Shown here piece by piece: positions 55,601 through 64,000 of a stretch of DNA of 64,000 bases. This DNA comes from Ditylenchus dipsaci (taxonomy: Eukaryota > Nematoda > Chromadorea > Rhabditida > Anguinidae), in the NCBI GenBank assembly GCA_004194705.1, contig SADC01001210.1, forward strand, positions 1 through 64,000, read 5' to 3'. The stretch's first letter is position 1, and every line of letters begins with the position of its first letter. The position numbers and the translations under genes were made by a program. The notes beneath the pieces are model-generated. The model saw only the letters and a list, made by a program, of their open reading frames with translations. It had not been told where the DNA came from and searched no databases.

Positions 55601-58600
55601 TCATCCAGGTGGATATCCACCTGGCCAAATGGTGCCCACTCAAGATTTTGGGGTTCGGGTGGGTAAATAGATAATTTCCCATACAATATAGGCAGGCAAA
55701 TAGATCCAGACAGGCAAAATGTTTCAAATTCTAAAAATTTTTGATTTTTCAAGTCATCGAGGCGGATATTTACTCTTGAGGGGATAGGGGATGATAACCA
55801 TGTCAGACTTTTGAAATACCATGGCCTCCCTTGAAGACAAAGATAACCTGAAAAGTATACTCCAAATAAAAAAGGTTACTTGGGGGACTGTGTACTGTCT
55901 TTCGAGCCCCAAATAGAAAAAGGAAAGCAAAATGCAAAATCAATTTTTTCCTGAACTGATTTTGCTCACTTAATTTAATTTAGAAATATTTTTTTCCAAA
56001 ACAATTCGTGCCAGAAAAAATTTGTTCTCATTTGAATTTGTTTCCTAATCAATTTGTTTCCTAATCGATTGTTTCCAAAATAATTTGTATCCTATTCGAG
56101 GTGTGCCGCTTTGACATGCTCCTTTGAAAATTTTAGAGAAGGTTAGAAAGTTTTTTTATAAAAATCATGAAGATGTTTAAATTGATGGTGAAGTTCTATA
56201 AGCAAACTTAAAAAATAGCATGTTATGACTTAGAAAAAAAAGTTTTGGTAAAAAAATCAGTGGTCACTGGAGAAGGCCACAGCTTGAAGTTTATTCAAAA
56301 CGAAATATAAAATTCTCAATTTTTGATTTTCTGACAAAATGGTTAAAGTATAAATAATCTAAGCACCGCCCTTATTCCCTTAAAATTCAAAAGGCGCCAA
56401 TTTGAATTTTTCAAATTGACTAAAAATGATGAAAAATTTCCTGTGGTTCGAACTTTTTTTCTCATAATCAAAAAACACGCAGATTTCTCATGAAATCGGG
56501 GTCGAGAAAAACCAAGTATGGGGTTATATGCTCTATACGAGCACTCTGCGTGGGGGATCTGAACTCAAACCCCATTTTTAGGTTTTGGTTGAGAACCCAA
56601 AAACCTCGAGATTGAATTCCAAATTTTCCGATTTTCGGAGATCCATGAAATAGAAGATTCGGGGCCTCTGTTAGAGTAAATACGATGCTTTTTATTTTCT
56701 TAGACATTTGGCCATTAGTTTATCATTGCTGTTTCATTTTCAGCAACCTGGAAACAAATGAAGCAATAGCATTTAAACAGGATGGACAACGTTTTGGCAC
56801 TTCTCAAAAAACGCTCAAACTCTATTCCAACCTTAAATACAAGTGTGTTTTTAAGTGCAAACCACAGGTGGAATTCCAGTGAGTTTTCAATCAACTTTGT
56901 CAAAAAAAACAATTTATTGACTTCATCTGTCTTCCAGCAACCTGCATTTGGGCGGAAGTGATCTAGAACTGATAAGTGAACATTTGCACACCAATCCCGG
57001 AGAATATTCTGCTATATGGAACACCACTGGGATTGACCCTACTAGAAAGGGGCTCGCCAAGACTGCCTTCTTGTGCTCAGTGTAAGTCTCCTAATTTTCT
57101 TCTATATAAAACTGTATGTCGTGAGTGAAATTTTGATACAATTTTTTACATTTTTCCTGCTCTTCAAAAATTTTTAGGCTTACAGACAACTACCAGAGTA
57201 GCTGCAGATAATTGCAAATATTTTGCCACTATATTATTATCCTTGTCCAAAATATGCCTTGATCCTCCCTGTTGTTTTTAACGTGGTCATGTTGATTAAG
57301 TTGATGATGTTAACCATAATCATTTTAATCACCGTGATCACCTTAATTACCATGACCACATTAAAAACAACAGGAGGACCAAGGCATATTTTGGACAAGG
57401 ATAATAGTATAGCCCCAATATTTTAGCAAATAAAATATACCAAAGCAGTGGCGTACCCAGGTGAGGGGCACAGGCCGAGAGGATTGCACTGATTTTTTGT
57501 TCCAGCTTTAATAAAATTGTGCGACACCACCTGGTCCCGTCGCTGACAAATTCAAAAAATGTCAATAAAAAAACAATCACTGGATACAATGGCCTCAAAA
57601 ATTAAAACCCAAAAATGGTACTTGTGCTGTTTAGACCCCCCCCCCTCCCACCCAAATTTTTTCTAAAGTGACCCCAAAACATATCATGTGCTACTTTTTT
57701 CTGCTTAACATAATAAAAGATACATTTCTGAACAGTTTTCGATGTAAAATTTATACTTTTTTACTTCAATTCCTCGATGGTGCATGGTCTAATTTTAGGT
57801 ACTTTAGGGTCATTTTTTTGGATATTTACCATATTTAGGCTTTAGGCTTAGGCAAGGGTAGGCCAGCGTATATAATGGGACGGACTCATAAATGTTTTCT
57901 TTAGTCTTTTATATTCTGAAAAACATGTTTGAGTCCATCCTAACATGCGCTGGCCTACCCTCGCCTAAGACTGAAGCCTAAAATATAGTAAATACCCAAA
58001 AAATGACCCTTAAATGCATAGAAAAACCGTCTACCATTGCAATACAGTCGACCCTCGATTTAACGGCACCCCTAGGGGCCGGGTCCGGGGTGCCGTTAAA
58101 TCGAGGGTTCACTTTGACTAAATCTTAGTCAATGCTGAGGGTGGGGGTTCAAACAGCACAAGTACCCCAAAGATCAAGGGACGGGCTAAAACGCCTGTTA
58201 TTTTATAACTTCAGAAAAGTCTACATATTATTTTTGGATTTTAAGAAATTTGAAAATAATGCCGTATAAGCCATAATAACCAAATTTTCTTTTATTTCAA
58301 TGGGACTCCTGAGGGCTGATTCGGCTCCCAGGCAGTTCTTGTAAAAATGGGTAACCCATTTTTCATCTTTTCCAAAAACGGTGAAAATATCCTAGCCCAT
58401 TTTTCTTTCAACGAGTATTCATTTCTCATTTTTATGTCAACTATTTTCCAATCTATTCTGCATTGTTGTGCCAACATTTTATGGTTTTTGTGAGAAAAAG
58501 AATTAATGGCATGGGTTAGAGCAATACTCTCCGATATTTCATTTATTTTTTTTAATTGGAAAAAACAGCTTACAATTAAAAGTTAAGTAAATTCACAAAA

Positions 58601-59066
58601 GCGGCGCAAAAATTTAAAAATGTTTTGAAATACTCATTTGGAACAGTTGTGTGAAAAAACTGCTTACACTAAGCAATCAAGTTCCAAAATACGCCTTGGT
58701 ACCATTTTTTATATTGTTTTTTTATATTTTAAATTTTTTCTTATAATTTATCAGACGACATTTTTTAACACAACAAAAGAGATATGGTTGCCGAGTCGAG
58801 GCCTCGATTTCGAGTTTTAGAATCGATGTTCATATTAGCGCTTAAATGTCCATTACCTAAACCTCAACAAATATTTTCAAAATGACTTTTTTTTAAATTT
58901 TCATTTGTAGGGTCCAGGAGTCTCACTGCGCAAAAAGCTGCAGACAAAGTTTTACGCTGCAGGGCATGGACATGCTGAGTGGGGTCACAAGATGGACTCA
59001 ATGATTTGGAATTGCGAGATAGATCCTACTGGCGCTATTACAGTAACCGATGAACAAGTTATTTAA
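49699..59066 (+). CDS. CNRIP1-like protein (cannabinoid receptor-interacting protein 1), four exons
   Basis: Exons: 49699-49862 (ATG in CAGAATGG; TTTTCA|gtaagt), 56744-56878 (tttcag|CAACC; TTCCA|gtgagt), 56938-57079 (ttccag|CAACC; TGCTCA|gtgtaa) and 58911-59066 (ttgtag|GGTCC; stop TAA). Phases 2, 2 and 0 all join in frame, giving 198 residues. Family identity rests on FKQDGQRFGTSQKTLKLY against FYKVDGQRFGQNRTIKLL, LHLGGSDLEL against ISIGGVLVPLEL, and the C-terminal pair LQTKFYAAGHGHAEWGHKMD / [20 protein letters not shown]. Vertebrate CNRIP1 (164 aa) is a small beta-rich cytosolic protein that binds the CB1 tail. This one has about 35 extra N-terminal residues (PSNALDVGHKKSMATGRKPS). The choice of the first of two overlapping GT donors at 57080 is set by frame. 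Intron 1 is 6.9 kb and intron 3 is 1.8 kb, both full of MITEs. Confidence 0.9.
49872..50125. repeat. Family B repeat copy in CNRIP1-like intron 1
   Basis: GCGCTAGTAGCGAATA to TTCGCTACTAGGGTC termini, with GGCCAGCGTACGGAAG and CTTTTTACTTAAGTAAAAAG inside. It begins 9 bp after the exon 1 donor. Confidence 0.8.
50125..50770. other. Intron 1 sequence, nothing recognised
   Basis: AT-rich sequence with no repeat or exon identified; G-rich run at 50676-50695. Confidence 0.35.
50775..50877. mobile_element. pogo/Tigger-like hairpin MITE, TA TSD
   Basis: CAGTCGAGTCTCGATTTAAC is mirrored by GTTAAATCGAGACTCGACTG, flanked by TA on both sides; 103 bp. The termini are of the pogo/Tigger type. Confidence 0.88.
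51735..51900. repeat. Fragment of the CGTATTTRCTCTA MITE family
   Basis: TATCGTATTTGCTCTATTAA at left, AATCTTGAAATTGTTAATCA interior, weakly mirrored GTAAGAGTAAGTACGG at right. Confidence 0.6.
51977..56108. mobile_element. 4.1 kb inverted-repeat element in CNRIP1-like intron 1
   Basis: CGGCACACCTCGAATAGGAT at 51977 is mirrored by ATCCTATTCGAGGTGTGCCG ending at 56108, with arms of over 130 bp (GGAAACAATCGATTAGGAAA). Possible 6-bp flanks CTTAGA/CTTTGA differ at one base. Inside are clusters of CCAGGTGGATATCCACCTGG units and several hairpins (ACCAAGTGGTCGTCCACTTG; ATGCTGAAGATGGTTTGAT), shared with the 20704-22474 element, plus a coding-like exon at 54340-54500. Confidence 0.85.
54340..54500 (-). 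CDS. Acidic exon-like fragment inside the 4.1 kb element
   Basis: Minus strand, ATG at 54500: MDGISDEDQSTEYQLSDEEN, then QAFRIVDEEEEPVVRGRAEK and RSATAMTAI, followed by element sequence. Strongly acidic then basic, similar to N-termini of transposases such as piggyBac or of chromatin proteins. No catalytic domain is present. It sits between hairpins of the element and is probably a captured or residual first exon. Confidence 0.35.
56370..56570. repeat. Family A arm fragment
   Basis: Contains AAATTCAAAAGGCGCCAATT and CATGAAATCGGGGTCGAGAA, typical of the family A arm, without the tip. Confidence 0.7.
57236..57405. repeat. Hairpin MITE, ATTATCCTTGTCC termini
   Basis: ATTATCCTTGTCCAAAATAT is mirrored by ATATTTTGGACAAGGATAAT, 170 bp, nearly perfect; the stem continues through GCCTTGATCCTCCCTGTTGT. 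It lies in intron 3 of the CNRIP1-like gene. A related hairpin is at 29871-30030. Confidence 0.9.
57825..58005. repeat. Palindromic MITE with TTAGGC-like arms
   Basis: TTTAGGCTTTAGGCTTAGGC, then AAGGGTAGGCCAGCGTATAT, is mirrored by GCGCTGGCCTACCCTCGCCT. It lies in intron 3 of the CNRIP1-like gene. Confidence 0.75.
58046..58110. repeat. Short pogo-like hairpin
   Basis: CAGTCGACCCTCGATTTAAC is mirrored by GTTAAATCGAGGGTTCAC; related to the 50775 MITE, with a partial right terminus. In intron 3. Confidence 0.7.
58120..58900. other. Remainder of CNRIP1-like intron 3, nothing recognised
   Basis: AT-rich, no exon or repeat identified. Confidence 0.35.
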
Positions 59067-59285
59067 ATATTTCTTTGAGAGACGCAATGTCAATTGTTCT
59101 TTTGAAACTTTTATCCAAAATTTTTGTTTTTGAAGGTATAGAAGAAATTGTCCTTTAAAGTTCTATAGAGAAGTATACTATTGTGCAATTTTAAATGTTA
59201 ATATTTTAGCAGTTACTAGTTCATGTCAAATATCTCCTTTTCATTACTTACCATCTTTGTTTATCCTAGTCAAATATTTTGAATT

Positions 59286-59291
59286 AATAAA
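59286..59291 (+). promoter_or_regulatory. Candidate polyadenylation signal of the CNRIP1-like gene
   Basis: AATAAA 220 bp after the stop codon, in TTGAATTAATAAAATTG. Confidence 0.6.
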
Positions 59292-59339
59292 ATTGTACAG
59301 TACATATACTTGCTAGACTTTACTACAGCCACTGCTAAC

Positions 59340-59640
59340 TCTATTAGCAAACAGAGCTGTAAATCTCGGCATCGGCTAAAATTCAGGCACCTGTTTCTAG
59401 CAGTTAATAGTATTATAATAGTAACCCAGCCCAGTGCCGCGGATCATTAGGTAGCTCAGACATCGGCACCGGGTTAGGAATTAAAAAAATACTCATTCAT
59501 ACCTTCTACACAGCGGCACCGGCTAGGCACCGAAACAATTTTATCGTAAAATTCTCTTGTGAATTGTTTAGGTGCCTAGCCGATTCAAATGGTAATTTTT
59601 CTACGGTGCCGATTTCTGAGCTACCTATTAAAGGAGGGGT
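59340..59640. repeat. Degenerate foldback with GGCACCG/CGGTGCC motifs
   Basis: Repeated CGGCACCGGGTTAGG, GGCACCGGCTAGGCACC and mirrored AGGTGCCTAGCCGAT, CGGTGCCGATTTCTGAGC. About 280 bp, imperfect. Confidence 0.6.
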
Positions 59641-59654
59641 GAAAGCTGTTAAGG

Positions 59655-59837
59655 AGATAATGTATTTACTCTAATAGTAGCCCCGGGGCTACTAATTTTC
59701 AACCATCCTTTTGGGGGGGGGGGCTACTATTAGAGGGGGAGTTTGCAATTAGAGCGGGGCAAAATCGTCCTAAATAGGCCGATTTTCAGGGAGGCTACAA
59801 TTAGAGGGGGGCTACTATTAGAGTAAATACGGTAGTC
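59655..59837. repeat. MITE with GTATTTACTCTAATAG termini
   Basis: ATGTATTTACTCTAATAGTA at left, CTACTATTAGAGTAAATACG at right, with a G-rich interior. Same family as 4879-4992. Confidence 0.82.
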
Positions 59838-59929
59838 TCGACACGAAAGTATTATACCTAGTTTTTTGTGGTTTAAATGAAGTTTTAGAGCGATATTTTT
59901 TCGACAAATCGGTGTTAGGGTCTCTACCT

Positions 59930-60480
59930 TGACTCAAGGTAGAAGTACCGAGATAGGTGTATCCATATAAATGTACCAAGGTAGTGGTACCGGAAACATA
60001 ATTACCCAGGTGATAATACCCAGATGGTGGTGCCCGGGTAGTGTAGTGATAAGTGTACCGAGGTAGGGGTATCCATTAAAATGTACCAAGGTAGTGGTAC
60101 CAAAATAAAAGTATCCAGGTGGTAATACCCAGATGAAGGTACTCAGGTAGTGTTAATCAGATCGTAGTACTTAAAAAGGGGTTCCCATGTAGTGATGATA
60201 CTCAGATGGTGGTGCCGAGGAAGTTGTGCCCAGGTGGTATTACCCAGATGGTGGTTCTTAGATGTAGATACACTTAATTGATATATATTCAGATAAAATT
60301 ATCCAGATGATGTAAGGTATCTAAATAGAGTAACCCAGGTAAAGGTAAGAAGATGGAGGCACGCTAATAAATTGTCTACATCGTACCAACTTTGTATTGT
60401 CAAAAAACTGGAGGTACCCACATGATGGCTTTTAGATGAAAGAGCATATAGTATTTTTGTCGGTTTCTGGGTAACGCTCC
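59930..60480. repeat. Degenerate minisatellite of GGTAGTGGTACC / CCCAGATGGTGG units
   Basis: About 550 bp of diverged 15-25 bp repeats (ATGTACCAAGGTAGTGGTAC, GTAATACCCAGATGGTGG). Confidence 0.7.
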
Positions 60481-61240
60481 GAAATTTATGTCACCAATTT
60501 TAAACCACTTTTTGTTATCACTTCATGCCGTTCTCAACGTTTCTAAAGGTAAACCAGGGCGTAGAGTTCAGAAACTCATCAGAATTGACATGTGATCCTG
60601 AAAATTTCGAGTTTTACAACAAATGTTGGAAAAGCAGGCACGAGGGGGTCATCAAATCTAAGACAATAAGAATTTGAAAAAGCGCATATTATTTCAGTCA
60701 CAGTTTCAAACCTCAGTAGTAGCAAACATTATTATTTTGTAATATTCAAGCAGGGTATTGAACCCTTTCCCCAACAATCTTGGTTAATTACCGGTCATAA
60801 TCTTTTAGAAAATTTGATCGATTAATTTTTTTTATTGCTTCAACGCCGACTTTCTTGCACTCCTAAACAAACCTCATGAGTACCCTCGGATAATTTTATG
60901 CATTAACTTAACTTCAAATGCTTTTCCATATCCAGCTACCATCCAGTACCCTCTACCTTGGTCACCCAATGAAAAAAGTCAAAATTTAGTAAAAAAAAAC
61001 TGTCGTCCTCCACCTGAAAACATGTTTTCTACACGTTTCAAGCCCTGAAACACACAAAAAAGTGTTTCGAACTTTTTTTGGAGGAGTTGGTATACTGAAC
61101 TCTGGCCCGATTTCCTGCTTGTCGAAAAAGAATATGACCGATTTTTCATTATCCGGTCATAATCTAGATTATGACCGGTAATATTACCGTTGCCCAACTC
61201 TAATTATTATACGCATAAAAATTATCCATACATGTTGTAT
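60480..61240. other. Intergenic, no gene recognised
   Basis: A small hairpin at 61130-61190 (ATCCGGTCATAATCTAGATT / ATGACCGG) recalls GGTCATAATC at 60795. The rest is featureless. Confidence 0.4.
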
Positions 61241-61420
61241 ACAGTCAAACCTCGATATAACGTACCCCTTGAGACCTTTTGGTTGGACTCATTTCAAATT
61301 AGAATAAGTTCACCCCCGCTATAACGTACCCCCGATATAACGTACCCCTTGATATAAGGTACTCCTTGCAGATAACACAGATATTTACGCTACCCTCGAT
61401 ATAACGTACCCTTGTAAAAT
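61241..61420. repeat. pogo-like repeat fragment with CGATATAACGTACCCC units
   Basis: Starts CAGTCAAACCTCGATATAAC after TA; contains four CGATATAACGTACCC-type repeats in one orientation, with no mirrored end, so it is incomplete. Confidence 0.65.
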
Positions 61421-61525
61421 TGGTGTGTTATATTTACCAATCCAACACAGTTTTTGCTCTTTTTCTACTTCTGCAACATTTTCGGTAGTCATCAAGTGTT
61501 TCCTTTTTACAAAGGAACATCAACA

Positions 61526-62012
61526 GTGGGTAACGCTGATATAGGTATGAGTAATAGACCCTCGCTTTATCCCTCGCTCTGTCATCCCTCGCTTATGCTG
61601 TCATCCCTCGCTTTGGCCTTAGGTATCTTCTCTCTTTTGTTCCTTTTTTTTCAGCTCTCGGTTTTAAAATTTTGGCTCTCGTCTTGGTTTATGCTGTCAT
61701 CCCTCGCTTTGGCCTTAGGTATCTTCTCTCTTTTGTTCCTTTTTTTTCAGCTCTCGGTTTTAAAAATTCTGGCTCTCGTCTTGGTTTATGCTGTCATCCC
61801 TCGCTTTGGCCTTAGGTATCTTCTCTCTTTTGTTCCTTTTTTTTCAGCTCTCGGTTTTAAAAATTCTGGCTCTCGTCTTGGTTTATGCTGTCATCCCTCG
61901 CTTTGGCCTTAGGTATCTTCTCTCTTTTGTTCCTTTTTTATCAGCTCTCGGTTTTCGAACATGAAGAACATCAATAGTGGGTAACGCTGATATAGTTATG
62001 AGTAATAGACCA
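61526..62012 (+). repeat. 97-bp tandem array flanked by direct repeats
   Basis: Four copies of a 96-97 bp unit (starts of TCATCCCTCGCTTTGG at 61601, 61698, 61794 and 61891), each with a pyrimidine tract TTCCTTTTTTTTTCAG followed by CTCTCGGTTTT. The array lies between near-identical copies of GGGTAACGCTGATATAG (about 61527 and 61978). The long open frame across it is a by-product of the repeat. Confidence 0.92.
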
Positions 62013-62084
62013 TTCGATATCCCAACTCTCGCTGAATCACGTGGTTAATGCCTTTTCGTCTAATCTAAACAAGAATTCTTCTTA

Positions 62085-62233
62085 CAGTCAAGGATACAAC
62101 ACCACTCAAGGGAGCGACCATAGGGTGGTGTTGTATCGAGGGTTCATTTGACTACATTTTAGTCAAAGCTGACCAAATCGGTCCGTTTTTGAGTCGTGTT
62201 ATATCGGGGCGGTGTTGTATCCAGGTTCAACTG
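62085..62233. mobile_element. pogo-like MITE, TA TSD, 149 bp
   Basis: CAGTCAAGGATACAACACC at left, GGTGTTGTATCCAGGTTCAACTG-type right end, TA on both sides. The interior mirrors GTGTTGTATC. Confidence 0.78.
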
Positions 62234-62362
62234 TAGCACAGGAAATAAAATATGTTGATTTTTATATAGGTATATAGCCGAAATGTCAGGAAAAATCAGA
62301 AAAATTTTCGAAAACACTTTTCACAAACACTGTTTAGATGGGGGATGCCTGAGGGATTAAAC

Positions 62363-62904
62363 TAGGGTTGACCAATGCAAATATTTGCGCAAATATTTGT
62401 GTAAATGTTTGCGCAAATATTTGCAAATATTTGTTGAAATCTTTGCGATCAACAAAATGTGCAAATATTTGAAAATTTCATTTTAAGAGAAAATGGACGG
62501 ATGTTCATGTCAAGCGGTGGTAATTAAGATAAATCTTGACCGTTTTGGTACAAATTCCTTGCTTCATCTTATTCTGTCACAGAAACAGTTGTATTTTTCT
62601 TTGGTTTAGTAGCAAAATGCCTGGAAAAGCAAAGCGCTGGTCGTGGCAATTTTTCGTTTCAACTGAAGAGGTCATCGAAGGAAAGAAGAAGATCAAAGCC
62701 ACCTGTAAGTTCTGTCTTGTGTTTTTTATGTTTTCAGACTCGAAGTGGAAATGGCCTCGAAGCTGACTTTCATCAAGCACAATTTGATGCTGGAGCATGC
62801 GGATCTCTTCAATAAATCAAGCCGGAGGGATGCATCGGTGGAAGAAGAAGAATTTGGAGTGGAAAAACAAGAAGAAAACGCCAATGAGAACTGTGGGTTG
62901 TCAG
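62363..62904 (+). mobile_element. 5' part of a second hAT element, truncated by another insertion
   Basis: TAGGGTTGACCAATGCAAAT resembles the terminus of the 23312 hAT. It is followed by subterminal GCAAATATTTGCGCAAATAT repeats and then BED-finger exons. The sequence is interrupted at 62905. Confidence 0.7.
62617..62904 (+). pseudogene. BED zinc-finger fragment of a hAT transposase
   Basis: ATG at 62617 begins MPGKAKRWSWQFFVSTEEVI, then KKKIKATCKFC, the first half of a BED finger (aromatic W..F, CxxC). After a likely intron, 62738-62904 encodes SKLTFIKHNLMLEHADLF, the L..H....H second half, and an acidic linker (ASVEEEEFGVEKQEENANE). The intron (about 33-40 nt) does not close in frame with simple GT..AG choices, so the gene is probably damaged. 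No catalytic or dimerisation region follows because another element begins at 62905. Confidence 0.68.
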
Positions 62905-64000
62905 TAGAGATGGGCATTTGCCTAAACCCAATACCCCAATACAATATTTTTGGTCATTTTCAAACCCAATACTAATACCCAATATTTGAAAACAGACCCA
63001 CCCAATATCCAATACAATATTTTTGGCCATTTTCTAACCCAATCCCAATACCAATATTATGACGGATTCCAATATATTGGCCCAATAATTTTCAGAAAGC
63101 AATGATTCACTACATTATTTACGGTTAACACAAACGCTAGCGTTCTAATATACAAATTTCAACAGTGGAAGATTTTCGTTTAGAAAAATTAGACGCTCTG
63201 CTGTTTCTGGATCAAAGTTTGATCGTAGATCGTAGAGTGGATGCTTTGCAAGGTGCTTTCTGGTGAAGCGACTTTCTGGTTTTTCGTATCGTGCCAAAAC
63301 AAACATTATTTTAAAAAGTGAGATATAAAAATGGGTGGTACTTTTTTCTAGTACCAAAATACTTATTTCTAGTACCAGAATACTTAATTCTAATACCAAA
63401 ATTTTCATTTTTTTGAACGTTTTTCTTTTTTCCCTCACTTTGTAGGTACACTTTTGAATTTTTTTTTAAATATCGTGTAGCCCTGAATCTCAGCTACTCA
63501 ACAAGATATCTTTTTCAGTAAACAAATTTAAAAAGTTGGAGATTTAAGCGTCTGAATAGAGGAACCTAGTCGAAAAAGTTACTTTATACAAAGCTCAAAA
63601 TCTTCATATCTTCGAAATCTTTCACAGGAATTTGAAGTCTAGTTAGAAAGCTGAGATTCAGCGCTACACGAAAATCTATGTCCGATGGTTGAGACATAAT
63701 TGGATGAATAAATTAAGTTAAATCGATTCAAATAAATGATTTACCAATCCAGCCAATTGAATCGATTCAAATGGTTGAATTGACCAATCCAGCCAGTTGA
63801 ATGATTCCAATTGGATAGACTGACCAATCAAGATCTCTACAAAATCTCTAACTTTACAAAGAGTTTTTCTATGCATGTCAAATTTCGGTACTAGAAATAA
63901 GTATTTTGGTACTAGATTTAAGTATTACCCTATAAAATTAAAATTTTTCTGTTTCAGGACCCAATACCAATACCCAATATTTTTTCCCAAACCCAATCCC
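62905..64000. mobile_element. hAT-like element with CCCAATACCAATA arrays, right end outside the window
   Basis: Starts TAGAGATGGGCATTTGCC, a typical hAT-like terminus. ACCCAATACCAATACCCAAT repeats fill 62930-63090 and recur at 63958-64000, where the window ends. A foldback (63340-63910; TTCTAGTACCAAAATACTTA mirrored near 63885-63915) is nested inside. No transposase is visible. Confidence 0.7.

Noticed and set aside
57080..57081. Using the second GT (CTCAGT|gtaagt) as the exon 3 donor of the CNRIP1-like gene
   Set aside because: It shifts exon 4 into a frame that loses the KFYAAGHGHAEWG block and stops early; the first GT keeps the conserved C-terminus.
61454..61912. 152-codon open frame with 32-residue repeats and hydrophobic segments
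   Set aside because: It follows directly from the 97-bp tandem array; the frame is shifted by the 96/97-bp unit variation and lacks start context or partners.

Overview
The window looks like nuclear DNA from a metazoan, most likely a nematode. It is AT-rich. Its real exons are short and separated by 46-60 nt introns ending in TTTCAG-type acceptors. It has an F-box gene of a style common in nematodes, a LEM-3/ANKLE1-type GIY-YIG gene, and short runs of the nematode telomere unit TTAGGC. No species is claimed. Nothing prokaryotic was seen.

Host-type genes are sparse. (1) Gene X, + strand, 6660-16325, is spliced over five or more exons and not recognised; its 3' half appears to carry two frameshifts. 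(2) A minus-strand gene at 20603-23170 has three symmetric phase-2 exons encoding repeats of the type IYSGG..GQS. (3) A LEM-3/ANKLE1-like GIY-YIG nuclease lies on the minus strand at 40646-41327. (4) An F-box-like gene lies on the minus strand at 41847-43893. (5) A complete four-exon CNRIP1-like gene lies on the + strand at 49699-59066, with a 6.9 kb first intron full of repeats. (6) A decayed, intron-split histone H2B-like gene lies on the minus strand at 31367-31912.

Most of the rest is mobile DNA, dominated by palindromic (foldback) elements, often nested. Autonomous-type elements are a near-complete BED-finger hAT transposon at 23312-26361, a Merlin (IS1016-like) transposon at 27654-29222, and a 5'-truncated LINE at 43960-47342. 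Several non-autonomous elements have target-site duplications readable directly: 8 bp hAT-type at 7315, 15610, 27025-32360 and 39144; 9 bp at 14392-16106; TAA at 44550-46849; GATGAGTG at 44766-46215; TA at 17102, 50775 and 62085. One foldback family ('family A', about 0.7-0.9 kb) recurs at least eight times.

Layout: 1-6.6 kb foldback elements; 6.6-16.4 kb gene X with intronic insertions; 17-23.3 kb foldbacks plus the IYSGG gene; 23.3-26.4 kb hAT; 26.6-33.5 kb a hAT-like composite inserted in family A and carrying Merlin and the H2B-like gene; 33.5-40.4 kb repeats and a CATCC-rich hAT element; 40.6-43.9 kb two minus-strand genes; 43.96-47.3 kb a LINE with two nested insertions; 47.3-49.6 kb foldbacks; 49.7-59.3 kb CNRIP1-like gene; 59.3-64 kb MITEs, a 97-bp tandem array and two colliding hAT elements.
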